This document shows positions 1-5,589 of a stretch of 10,160 bases of DNA, one piece after another (within the stretch, counting starts at the first letter, position 1; the number at the start of each line of letters is the position of its first letter). The stretch comes from an uncultured Oscillospiraceae bacterium (GTDB lineage: Bacteria; Bacillota; Clostridia; Oscillospirales; Oscillospiraceae): positions 1 to 10,160 of the forward strand of contig CAAGIT010000097.1 in the NCBI GenBank assembly GCA_900769995.1, written 5' to 3'. The position numbers and the translations under genes were made by a program. The notes beneath the pieces are model-generated. The model searched no databases and was not told where the DNA came from. It worked only from the letters and a program-made list of their open reading frames with translations.

Positions 1-100
1 CTGAAAAGTGTCCACTACCAAGGGCGTCCCCCGAATTTTCCTGTCTGTTTACAAGGGCCCCCTAAATTTGGAGGTGTCCATTTTCTAGGGTCCATTTTAG
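1..100. mobile_element. possible insertion-sequence terminus with repeated TGTCCA boxes
   Basis: The first 100 bases are non-coding and carry spaced repeats: TGTCCA at 9-14 and 75-80, TGTCCATTTT at 75-84 with a 9/10 copy at 89-98, and CAAGGGC at 19-25 and 52-58, each followed by a C-run and AATTT. Multiple terminal repeats containing a TGTCCA-type box are known from ends of IS21-family elements, so this may be one end of an element that begins outside the window. No transposase is visible and the other end is not in view, so the family assignment is a guess. Confidence 0.3.
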
Positions 101-101
101 A

Positions 102-215
102 GAAGCATTTTTTCAGAGACTATTTGACCCTAACGAGGACATGCAACTCAGATGGCAAATACGGGACAAGATTCTGCCATATATAGATAGGATTTTGCGA
201 AACCGTGATGAATAA
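102..215 (+). pseudogene. C-terminal ORF remnant, about 37 codons, unidentified
   Basis: An open frame from about 66 closes with TAA at 213-215. From 102 on it reads like real protein, an amphipathic charged helix with segments such as QRLFDPNEDMQLRW and ILPYIDRILRN. There is no start codon with a ribosome site; the frame runs upstream into the repeat-rich DNA at the window start. I do not recognise the family. It looks like the tail of a gene whose front was cut off, probably by the element ending at about 100. It could also be chance. Confidence 0.25.
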
Positions 216-329
216 TACACTAGATTCAAGGATAGAAGCAGGTTCACCTGTTTTTATAGATCGTGGATCAAGCGAAACGCTCCACCTCGGATACCTCTCC
301 GTGTAAAAATCAGAGGCACAAAAGAATAT
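216..329. other. intergenic leader before the tRNA fragment
   Basis: No gene is visible here. A small inverted repeat CAGGT/ACCTG lies at about 239-250, and a GTGG...CCAC pair surrounds AGCG-AAA-CGCT at about 263-285, which could fold as a hairpin. No convincing promoter was found for the tRNA region. Confidence 0.3.
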
Positions 330-368
330 GCGGGCATGGTGGAATTGGTAGACACTTATGATTTAGGT
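330..368 (+). pseudogene. truncated tRNA-Leu (5' half only)
   Basis: The sequence starts with a plausible acceptor strand GCGGGCA, then a typical leucine-tRNA D arm (TGGTGGAATTGGTAGACAC), then the 5' side of an anticodon stem and a loop ending TTTAGGT, as in a UAG anticodon. After 368 the match stops. The following bases cannot pair with TATGA to close the anticodon stem, and no variable arm, T arm (GGTTCGA) or matching TGCCCGC acceptor strand follows before the intact tRNA at 424. It is therefore a 5' half broken in or just after the anticodon loop. Its D arm differs clearly from the intact neighbour, so it descends from a different tRNA-Leu and is not a recent partial duplication of it. Confidence 0.6.
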
Positions 369-423
369 GCTGTCACCTCAGGGAAGGTTTTTTATTTCGC
401 CACCCGCACAAACAATTGAATAC

Positions 424-507
424 GCGCCCGTGGCGAAAATGGTATACGCAGCAGATTTAGGTTCTGCCGCCAAAAGCGTAGGGGTTCGAATCCCCTCGGG
501 CGCACCA
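424..507 (+). tRNA. tRNA-Leu (anticodon UAG)
   Basis: This is a complete class II tRNA with CCA encoded. The acceptor strands GCGCCCG (424-430) and CGGGCGC (497-503) pair over all seven positions, followed by discriminator A504 and CCA at 505-507. The anticodon stem GCAGA/TCTGC (451-455 with 463-467) closes a 7-base loop with TAG at 458-460, which reads CUN leucine codons. A long variable arm follows, then a T arm with GGTTCGAATCC. The length of about 84 nt fits tRNA-Leu. It is followed immediately by its own terminator. Confidence 0.95.
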
Positions 508-510
508 GAA

Positions 511-557
511 AAAAACAGCCGTTTTGCTTCCGAAAAGTTGCAAATACGGCTGTTTTT
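511..557 (+). terminator. rho-independent terminator of tRNA-Leu
   Basis: A 12-bp perfect stem pairs 511-522 (AAAAACAGCCGT) with 546-557, and its last five bases form the T run. A second small stem TTTGC/GCAAA (523-527 with 540-544) lies inside the loop. It begins four bases after the tRNA CCA end. Confidence 0.8.
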
Positions 558-639
558 ATATCTTGTGTTGGTAGACTTACTAGAATGCGTAATTAGCAAA
601 AGACACCTTTCTGTGCAATAATTAGTGAGCGTTATGAGG

Positions 640-1245
640 TTAGCCGTCAACAACATCATCCGCACAATCGAAAGGCTTAATATCTCGGGTATCACAGATT
701 TCATCGTAATGCTCGTTTAATAAGTAATTTGCAGAACTATACTGCTGTAAATCAGGGGAAATGCTTCGGTCAAATCCAGCGATATAAAGCTTTTTGTCGT
801 GTTCTTCCACAATATACCGTATGAAATCCTCAAAATCACCGTCCCCAGCGGACAAAACTAATACATCGTACCGAGCAAACAACCGTAAGGCAGTAGTAGC
901 GATTCCTACATCCACACCTTTTTGCACTTTTACTGAAAAGTCCTGCCCACAATTTCGACAATGAATGTTTTTCTCTTTTAAGTCATATAGCTTTACCCTG
1001 ATATTTGGTCCTTTAGGCTCTGTTGTTTTTAACCATCGATGATAAGCATTTTGTGCATCGGTTGCTGGATCAGGTGTTGAGTTAAAATACCAACTATCCA
1101 GACTGTCAATCCCAAATGACTTGCATATACAGTCTTTCAGCTTCTTATAATCAACCCCCTTCTTTTCGTAGTCTGGATTTTCTGCTTGAAATGTTTTCCC
1201 AGCCTTGTAGATATATGAACCATCAATTAACCATAATCCACGCAT
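640..1245 (-). CDS. NYN-domain protein (LabA/DUF88-like putative RNase)
   Basis: This 201-residue protein has the layout of a NYN domain, the PIN-like Mg-dependent RNase fold. It has an N-terminal strand ending in an acidic residue (LIDGSY, D8), a central helix starting KGVDVGIATTAL (D112), then a strand running into SAGDGDFEDFI (D135, D137). These acidic residues would form the metal site. The usual Asn of the first motif is replaced (DGSY), a departure worth noting. A CxxC pair (C96, C99) before the second motif could hold a metal or be structural. The start is fixed by AAAGGAG nine bases upstream (1255-1261). It stands alone in AT-richer DNA between a tRNA gene and gene fragments, which suggests acquired cargo. 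The RNA target is unknown; related stand-alone NYN proteins are poorly characterised. Confidence 0.8.
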   Translation of the reverse strand: MRGLWLIDGSYIYKAGKTFQAENPDYEKKGVDYKKLKDCICKSFGIDSLDSWYFNSTPDPATDAQNAYHRWLKTTEPKGPNIRVKLYDLKEKNIHCRNCGQDFSVKVQKGVDVGIATTALRLFARYDVLVLSAGDGDFEDFIRYIVEEHDKKLYIAGFDRSISPDLQQYSSANYLLNEHYDEICDTRDIKPFDCADDVVDG

Positions 1246-1275
1246 AATATCTATCTCCTTTGTTTTGATAGTTAG

Positions 1276-1304
1276 AGTATAGCATTTTTCCCTATATATG
1301 GGAA
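1276..1304 (-). promoter_or_regulatory. promoter of the NYN gene with overlapping palindrome
   Basis: On the minus strand an extended -10 box, TGC-TATACT (TATACT at 1276-1281), lies 17 bp from a -35-like TTCCCA (1299-1304). A 17-bp palindrome with arms TTCCC/GGGAA (1288-1304, AT-rich centre) covers the -35 and much of the spacer, where a repressor would be expected to act. The ribosome site follows at 1255-1261. Confidence 0.55.
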
Positions 1305-1308
1305 GAGG

Positions 1309-1340
1309 TTTTCTCTTGTTGCTTCAACAAAAAGAGAAAA
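1309..1340. repeat. AT-rich inverted repeat (hairpin)
   Basis: Bases 1309-1317 (TTTTCTCTT) pair with 1332-1340. An inner stem GTTG/CAAC continues around a CTT loop with one bulged A at 1331. It lies between the decayed minus-strand fragments and the NYN promoter, so it could be the terminator of the now broken leftward gene. The stem is GC-poor and its T run is weak. Confidence 0.4.
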
Positions 1341-1341
1341 T

Positions 1342-1596
1342 TTAGCTACTTTGCAGGATTTTTGTCAACAGAATATCATCAATCACCTGCTCCAATTTCT
1401 GTATTTCTTCATCCAGAGCCGTGAGGCGAGCATGGATTGCCATGCGTTTCATCTCCCATAGCCGTTGGAGCCGCCGCAGGTCTGCCTGTTCTGTTGTCCA
1501 CCGGCTGTGCAATGCTTCCGTAAGTTTTACTTTATAATCTTCAAGCCTTGCGGTGCATACGCCGCATGATAACCATATGGGCAGATGTATATTTCT
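1342..1596 (-). pseudogene. decayed coding fragment B (84 codons, no start)
   Basis: A minus-strand frame is open from an upstream stop at 1597-1599 to a TAA at 1342-1344. It has no ATG with a ribosome site near its beginning. The downstream two thirds look like genuine protein, a charged coiled-coil-like helix containing TTEQADLRRLQRLWEMKR and LDEEIQKLEQVIDDIL. It overlaps fragment A in another frame, so the two may be one gene broken by a frameshift or two genes whose ends overlapped. I do not recognise the family. Confidence 0.35.
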
Positions 1597-1745
1597 TTAT
1601 TCGCCTGACCGTCTAATAGCAACTGATATGCATCAGCAATAACATTTTTTACTCCGTTCATTTCTTGCAGGCAAATTGAGCCTGTGCGCTCCCATGTTAA
1701 GAGCCAGCCATCTGAAACTCTCAGTTTCTTAAGATATTCATCACT
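1527..1745 (-). pseudogene. decayed coding fragment A (72 codons, no start)
   Basis: This minus-strand open frame lies between a TGA at 1746-1748 and a TAA at 1527-1529. It contains protein-like stretches such as RVSDGWLLTWERTGSICLQE and EIYICPYGYHAAYAPQGL. No start codon or ribosome site is present. Just upstream a third frame (ending TGA at 1741-1743) also looks coding-like for about 17 residues, as if one gene had suffered at least two frame disruptions. Family not recognised. It is probably the remains of an accessory gene transcribed from the consensus promoter at 1815-1843. Confidence 0.35.
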
Positions 1746-1814
1746 TCAAAAAATGTGAAATGCTTATATAGTGCTTTTCCTCTTTTTCACTGCATATATT
1801 ACTTATTATTATAC

Positions 1815-1843
1815 ATTATATCGTAGAATTCGGTAGCTGTCAA
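1815..1843 (-). promoter_or_regulatory. consensus sigma-A promoter facing left
   Basis: On the minus strand TTGACA (1838-1843) and TATAAT (1815-1820) are separated by exactly 17 bp, a full match to the vegetative consensus. The transcript would run into fragments A and B. A weaker extended -10 promoter, TGG-TATAAT (1891-1896) with TTCCAT (1914-1919), lies upstream in the same direction. Confidence 0.65.
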
Positions 1844-1942
1844 TTCGATTCTGCTTCGTTTCCTTGCACCACCATTGCTTTGATGGTCTTATTATACCAT
1901 ATCCGGAATCTATATGGAAGCGCGGACAAAATTAGAGATTCC

Positions 1943-2110
1943 CTAGGGAACCTCTGAACAAATCAGCTACGGCAGGCAGCGGATCTTTTGCCACAACTTT
2001 TCGGTTTGAAAATCTTGAAATACACAAAGTATTCCTTCGATTTCCAAACCTCAATTTGGAGCAAAATCTCTCGCTGACCGCACTTGCGAATTTATTCAGA
2101 GCTTCCCTAG
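1943..2110. mobile_element. 160-bp MITE with CTAG target duplication (IS5-group-like)
   Basis: A 160-bp element (1947-2106) is bounded by terminal inverted repeats GGAACCTCTGAACAAAT and, on the other strand from the right end, GGAAGCTCTGAATAAAT (15 of 17 identical). Exact CTAG copies flank it at 1943-1946 and 2107-2110. The interior also folds back on itself: TTTTGCC...GGTTTGAAAATC (about 1985-2014) mirrors GATTTCCAAACC...GGAGCAAAAT, and the centre pairs AATAC with GTATT. The whole element is therefore one long imperfect hairpin without coding capacity, the form of a miniature inverted-repeat transposable element. CTAG-type 4-bp duplications are typical of IS5-group transposases, which would have to act in trans; that family link is inference. 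Confidence 0.75.
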
Positions 2111-2162
2111 TATCATTTCTGCGGCAGCTTTGCCGGAGGCGTACAATTTTTCTTTTTCCTAA

Positions 2163-2190
2163 TTGACATTCGCGGAAAAGCGAGTATAAT
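2163..2190 (+). promoter_or_regulatory. promoter of the tetR operon
   Basis: TTGACA (2163-2168) and TATAAT (2185-2190) are separated by 16 bp. The expected start of transcription falls around 2197, at the left edge of the operator palindrome. The promoter lies just outside the miniature element to its left. Confidence 0.75.
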
Positions 2191-2198
2191 ATAACCAT

Positions 2199-2224
2199 CG
2201 TTACATAACGCTTGTTATATAACG
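2199..2224 (+). promoter_or_regulatory. TetR operator: 26-bp palindrome
   Basis: The arms CGTTACATAAC (2199-2209) and GTTATATAACG (2214-2224) are inverted over 10 of 11 positions around GCTT. Each arm is itself palindromic (GTTAYATAAC), giving four GTTAT-like half sites in 26 bp. It covers the transcription start and sits 25 bp before the tetR start codon, as expected for autorepression, probably by two dimers. Confidence 0.7.
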
Positions 2225-2248
2225 TAGATTGCAGAAAAGAGGGAAATC

Positions 2249-2851
2249 ATGCCGCCAAAGCCAAAGTACACCAAAGAGCAGATCATCGCCGCCGCGCTGG
2301 AGGTTGTTGCCGAAAAAGGCATCGAGGCTTTGACCGCCAAGGCATTAGGGCGCGCGCTGAACACCTCCACTACGCCCATCTTTACGGTATTCAGTTCCAT
2401 GCAGGAGGTGCAGGACGCGGTGAAGCTTGCCGCAAGGGAGCGTTTTGAGGCCTATGCGCATAAAACCGGTCAGGATATGCCCTTGTTCAAGCAGGTGGGT
2501 ATGCAGATGATTCTGTTTGCGAAAAACGAACCGCGGCTCTATCAGTTTGTATTCATGTCCGCAAACGGCAATGGGAGGTCTTTCGATGATATTTACCGTC
2601 AGCTCGGGGATGTGGCGGACGAATGTCTGACCGCCATTCAGACGGATTACGGTTTGTCGATGGACGCCGCAAAAACGCTGTTTGAGCACACATGGATCCA
2701 CACCTTCGGCATTGGCACGCTGTGCGCCACCGGAATGTGCACTTTTACCGAAGAACAAATTTCTAAAATGCTGACACAGGATTTCACGGCGATGATGCTG
2801 TTGCTGAGATCCGGAAAGGGAAATGAAAATGAATCACACGAAAACACTTAA
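2249..2851 (+). CDS. TetR/AcrR-family transcriptional regulator
   Basis: This 200-residue DNA-binding repressor has a TetR N-terminal domain at about residues 7-55: a first helix with EQIIAAALEVVAEKG, then the helix-turn-helix LTAKALGRALNTSTTPIFTVFSS. The helical C-terminal part (about 75-190) is the ligand and dimerisation domain; it contains a Cys/His/Trp-rich stretch (WIHTFGIGTLCATGMC, about 149-164) that could form a ligand pocket. The ATG is preceded by GAGGG at 2239-2243. The last 29 bases overlap the start of the next gene, so the two are co-transcribed and probably translationally coupled. The palindrome directly upstream makes autorepression likely. The ligand cannot be read from the sequence. 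Confidence 0.9.
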   Translation: MPPKPKYTKEQIIAAALEVVAEKGIEALTAKALGRALNTSTTPIFTVFSSMQEVQDAVKLAARERFEAYAHKTGQDMPLFKQVGMQMILFAKNEPRLYQFVFMSANGNGRSFDDIYRQLGDVADECLTAIQTDYGLSMDAAKTLFEHTWIHTFGIGTLCATGMCTFTEEQISKMLTQDFTAMMLLLRSGKGNENESHENT

Positions 2852-3386
2852 CATCATTCAAACGCTTTCCAAGCTTGGAAAAATCTTTAGCAAGATCATT
2901 TACATCTGCTGTATCGTCGGCTTTATTGGCTGCGCGGTAGGTATTGTGGCTATGATAGTCGGAGAACAGACCGTCAAAATCGGCGGCGTTACCTTGCACA
3001 GCTTCCTGCAAAACGAAGCCGGAATCAGCACGGGCACCATTTGGTCGGCCATTGCGGTCGGTATGATCCTTTGTGCCGGAGAATTTGCCGTTGCAAAACT
3101 GGCACACCGCTATTTCACCCATGAGTTGGAGGCCGGCACGCCTTTTACTCTGGACGGAGCAAAGGAACTGCTGCATTTGGGCATTTCCGTCATTTGGATT
3201 CCCCTTGCTTCCCTAATCGTCGCGCAGATTGCCCACGGCATCATCGATGGGCTGATGGAAAATGTGGAATCCATGAAGCTCGATGGCTTCGGCAGTGTGG
3301 CACTGGGTGTGATGTTCATTTTTATGTCCCTGCTGTGCCGCTATGGTGCGGAATTGAGGGAGAAAATCGAAACTCCGTCGCATTAA
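2823..3386 (+). CDS. four-helix membrane protein, DUF2975-like
   Basis: This is a 187-residue integral membrane protein with four predicted membrane segments at about residues 22-47, 73-94, 117-142 and 156-175. A conserved-looking loop (LEAGTPFTLDGAKELLHLG, about 102-120) sits before the third segment. Size, topology and the G-TPFT loop resemble the DUF2975 family, whose function is unknown; the assignment is by pattern only. ATG at 2829 is an equally good start, because GGAAAGGG (2813-2820) lies eight bases before it and only two before 2823. The gene overlaps the end of tetR and is the only other gene before the terminator, so it is probably what the regulator controls, perhaps a stress or drug response membrane protein. 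Confidence 0.75.
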   Translation: MKMNHTKTLNIIQTLSKLGKIFSKIIYICCIVGFIGCAVGIVAMIVGEQTVKIGGVTLHSFLQNEAGISTGTIWSAIAVGMILCAGEFAVAKLAHRYFTHELEAGTPFTLDGAKELLHLGISVIWIPLASLIVAQIAHGIIDGLMENVESMKLDGFGSVALGVMFIFMSLLCRYGAELREKIETPSH

Positions 3387-3392
3387 GACAAG

Positions 3393-3421
3393 AATCCCGC
3401 CGGGTATTTCCCGGCGGGATT
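3393..3421. terminator. bidirectional terminator between the tetR operon and pfp
   Basis: A perfect 12-bp GC-rich stem, AATCCCGCCGGG (3393-3404) with 3410-3421, has a 5-base loop (TATTT). It lies between the stop codons of two convergent genes (3386 and 3427), with A/T-rich bases at both feet, so it can serve both strands. Confidence 0.9.
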
Positions 3422-3426
3422 TGACA

Positions 3427-4671
3427 TTATTCGGCAAAGACCATTTCCAGCTTTGCAAAGCGGGGCAGACCGCCCTCATAGACCAGCTCACGCTCACCGT
3501 CGATCAGCGGAGCGCAGTAGTCGATGAAGTCCTGCGTCACATAAGCACCGTCCGGTGTGATCCACTCGGTCGGAACCTTCTTCTCAAAGTTCGCGACCTT
3601 TTCCAGATCGAACAGCTCATAATGGCAGACATAGCCGTTTTCGCGGTCGCACTTGAAGCCGACCATCTTGCCGCTTTCGCCGGCGATGGCGGATTCCACC
3701 GCGACCTTACCGGAGTTGAAGGACTCCTCCACGTCGCGTGCCGACGCGCAGTGTGCCGCACAGCGCTGGAGCAGCGACAGCTCGATGCCGCGAACCTTCG
3801 CGCCCGTGGCTTCCTTGACGATCGAGGCAAGACGCGCTGCCAGACCGCCGAGCTGCGCATGGCCAAAGCCGTCCGTACCGGAGGTCTTTGCCTCGGAAAC
3901 AAAGGTGCCGTCCGCATAATGCACGCCCTCGGAGACCGCAACAATGCAGTTGCCCTTTTCTTTATAAACGCGAGTAACGTCCGCAAGGAAGCGATCCATA
4001 TCAAATGCCGTTTCGGGCAGATAGATCAGATCGGGGCCATCGCCCTGTTCGCCTGCCAGCGCTGCCGCAGCCGTCAGCCAGCCGGCATGACGGCCCATGC
4101 ACTCGACAATGGTGATCATACCCTTGTCATAGACTTTGCTGTCGCGGGAAACCTCCAAAATAGAGGTCGCGATATACTTCGCCGCCGAGGAGAAGCCCGG
4201 GCAGTGATCGGTGCCGTACAGGTCATTGTCGATGGTCTTGGGCACGCCGAACACGCGGCACTCATAGCCCACCTGCTTCATATAGCGGTTGACCTTGTTG
4301 CAGGTGTCCATGGAGTCATTGCCGCCGTTATAGAAGAAATAACGGATGTTATACTTTTTGAAAATCTCCAGAATACGGCGATAGTCGGTATCATCGACCT
4401 CGGGATCCGCGATCTTATAGCGGCAGGAGCCGAGCAGAGACGACGGGGTCTGAAGCATCAGCTCCAGCTCCTTGGGATCCTGCTTCTCCATGACCAAAAG
4501 GCGATCGTTCAGGATGCCGACGATGCCGTGATGCGCACCGTAGACCGCGGTGATGCACTCACTTTCAAGAGCCGTCTTGATAACGCCGTAAGCGCTGGCG
4601 TTGATGACCGCAGAAGGGCCGCCGGACTGACCGATGACGGCTGCGCCGACGAGGGGTTGATTATTTGCCAT
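3427..4671 (-). CDS. pfp: pyrophosphate-dependent 6-phosphofructokinase
   Basis: This cytoplasmic glycolytic enzyme of 414 residues interconverts fructose 6-phosphate and fructose 1,6-bisphosphate using pyrophosphate. It shows the phosphofructokinase signatures in order: GQSGGPS (14-20), GGNDS (116-120), PKTIDND (144-150) and MGRHAGW (192-198). The Asp in GGNDS (D119), where ATP enzymes have Gly, and the Lys of PKTIDND (K145), where ATP enzymes have Gly, are the classic marks of PPi use. D148 is the expected catalytic base. The start is supported by GGAGG at 4681-4685, nine bases upstream. It is transcribed alone from its own promoter and ends at a shared terminator. The reversible PPi reaction saves ATP and is common in fermentative Clostridia. 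Confidence 0.93.
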   Translation of the reverse strand: MANNQPLVGAAVIGQSGGPSAVINASAYGVIKTALESECITAVYGAHHGIVGILNDRLLVMEKQDPKELELMLQTPSSLLGSCRYKIADPEVDDTDYRRILEIFKKYNIRYFFYNGGNDSMDTCNKVNRYMKQVGYECRVFGVPKTIDNDLYGTDHCPGFSSAAKYIATSILEVSRDSKVYDKGMITIVECMGRHAGWLTAAAALAGEQGDGPDLIYLPETAFDMDRFLADVTRVYKEKGNCIVAVSEGVHYADGTFVSEAKTSGTDGFGHAQLGGLAARLASIVKEATGAKVRGIELSLLQRCAAHCASARDVEESFNSGKVAVESAIAGESGKMVGFKCDRENGYVCHYELFDLEKVANFEKKVPTEWITPDGAYVTQDFIDYCAPLIDGERELVYEGGLPRFAKLEMVFAE

Positions 4672-4720
4672 GGTTGGTTACCTCCATAATCCAGTGCAAT
4701 TCGCACATATTTCCGGATAC

Positions 4721-4749
4721 AGTATAGCACAACCGCTCCCGCTTTGCAA
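4721..4749 (-). promoter_or_regulatory. promoter of pfp
   Basis: On the minus strand an extended -10, TGC-TATACT (TATACT at 4721-4726), lies 17 bp from TTGCAA (4744-4749). It is placed about 50 bp before the pfp start codon and is divergent from the promoter of the polysaccharide operon. Confidence 0.6.
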
Positions 4750-4796
4750 GAAACTCCGATAAAAACCGATTTAATTTTGGAATTTTGTGAAAACTA

Positions 4797-4825
4797 TTGC
4801 TTTTTATTTGATTTGATGCTATGAT
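4797..4825 (+). promoter_or_regulatory. promoter of the cpsC-cpsD-cpsB-like operon
   Basis: An extended -10, TGC-TATGAT (TATGAT at 4820-4825), lies 17 bp from a weak -35, TTGCTT (4797-4802), in AT-rich DNA. It would give a leader of about 45 bases before the TTG start at 4879. The weak -35 fits a promoter that depends on the TGn extension or on an activator. Confidence 0.5.
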
Positions 4826-4878
4826 AAATTATATATTTGTCGGCACTTCACAGTGCATAAAGGAGGAGGAACGCTCCA

Positions 4879-5586
4879 TTGAACCACACAGAGATCAGTT
4901 TTCAAGATATTATCTGGGCGCTCAAGCGGTATTTTATTTGGATCCTGCTGACAGTTCTGCTCTTTTCCATCGGTGCATGGGTCTACACGAAGAATTTCAT
5001 CCGGCCGATGTACACCACCAATATCTCCATGGTCGTCTTTTCTGACGTCCGTGATACCGAGGGCGTCACGACCGGTCAGCTTACTGCCGATGCTTCCGTG
5101 GCCGAAACCTTCAGTATGCTGCTGAGCAGTCAGCCCGTTGCCAAGGCAGTCAGCGACGCACTTGGCGGAACGGTTTCCTCCGGTGCGATTTCCGGCATGG
5201 TTTCAGCCTACTGCAACGGTCAGATCATTTATGTCACCATCACCGCTTCCGATCCGCAGGTCGCCTATGACGTGGCAAACGCTCTGTCCGATGTTGCGCC
5301 GGCAACCATCCGTTCGCTCGCCCGCGCGGGTGAGATGACGCCGGTCAACCGTGCGTATCTGCCAACCGCACCCAGCTCCCCCGACATTTCGTCCAATGTC
5401 ATGCTCGGCGGCGTCTTCGGTCTGTTCCTTGCTTGCGCCGTTGTGATTATTATCGCCCTGCTCGATACTACCATCTGGCGCGAAGAAGATCTGGAGCATT
5501 TGTTTGACATTCCCGTGCTCGGCAGCGTGCCCAGTATGTCCGCGACGACCATTGCGAACAATCACCGGAAAGGAAGAAGGAGATAA
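4879..5586 (+). CDS. Wzz/CpsC-type chain-length protein and BY-kinase activator
   Basis: This 235-residue protein has the polysaccharide co-polymerase layout: a short cytoplasmic N-terminus, a membrane segment at about 18-37, an extracellular domain of about 135 residues, a proline-rich stretch (LPTAPSSPD, 161-169), a second membrane segment at about 174-195 and a cytoplasmic tail with REEDLEHLFDIPVLGSVP. In this Gram-positive family (CapA/CpsC/YwqC) the tail binds and activates the tyrosine kinase encoded next, and the pair sets polymer length and export. The start is TTG at 4879, chosen because AGGAGGAGGA (4861-4870) sits eight bases before it and the protein start then matches the family. 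It is the first gene of a three-gene operon, only three bases before the kinase gene. Confidence 0.9.
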   Translation: MNHTEISFQDIIWALKRYFIWILLTVLLFSIGAWVYTKNFIRPMYTTNISMVVFSDVRDTEGVTTGQLTADASVAETFSMLLSSQPVAKAVSDALGGTVSSGAISGMVSAYCNGQIIYVTITASDPQVAYDVANALSDVAPATIRSLARAGEMTPVNRAYLPTAPSSPDISSNVMLGGVFGLFLACAVVIIIALLDTTIWREEDLEHLFDIPVLGSVPSMSATTIANNHRKGRRR

Positions 5587-5589
5587 TCC

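Noticed and set aside
330..410. First tRNA-Leu as a functional gene
   Set aside because: The anticodon stem cannot close and no T arm or pairing acceptor strand follows before the next tRNA.
378..704. 108-codon minus-strand frame across tRNA-Leu
   Set aside because: It overlaps an intact tRNA and its terminator. The stretch EGIRTPTLLAAEPKSAA is the familiar spurious translation of a tRNA-Leu antisense strand.
1932..2198. 88-codon minus-strand frame across the miniature element
   Set aside because: It covers the whole foldback element and the tetR promoter. No ribosome site; the sequence is explained by the inverted-repeat structure.
3421..4689. Long plus-strand open frame (422 codons) opposite pfp
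   Set aside because: The opposite strand encodes a clear phosphofructokinase with all motifs. This frame is its antisense shadow, with no ribosome site and no recognisable domain.
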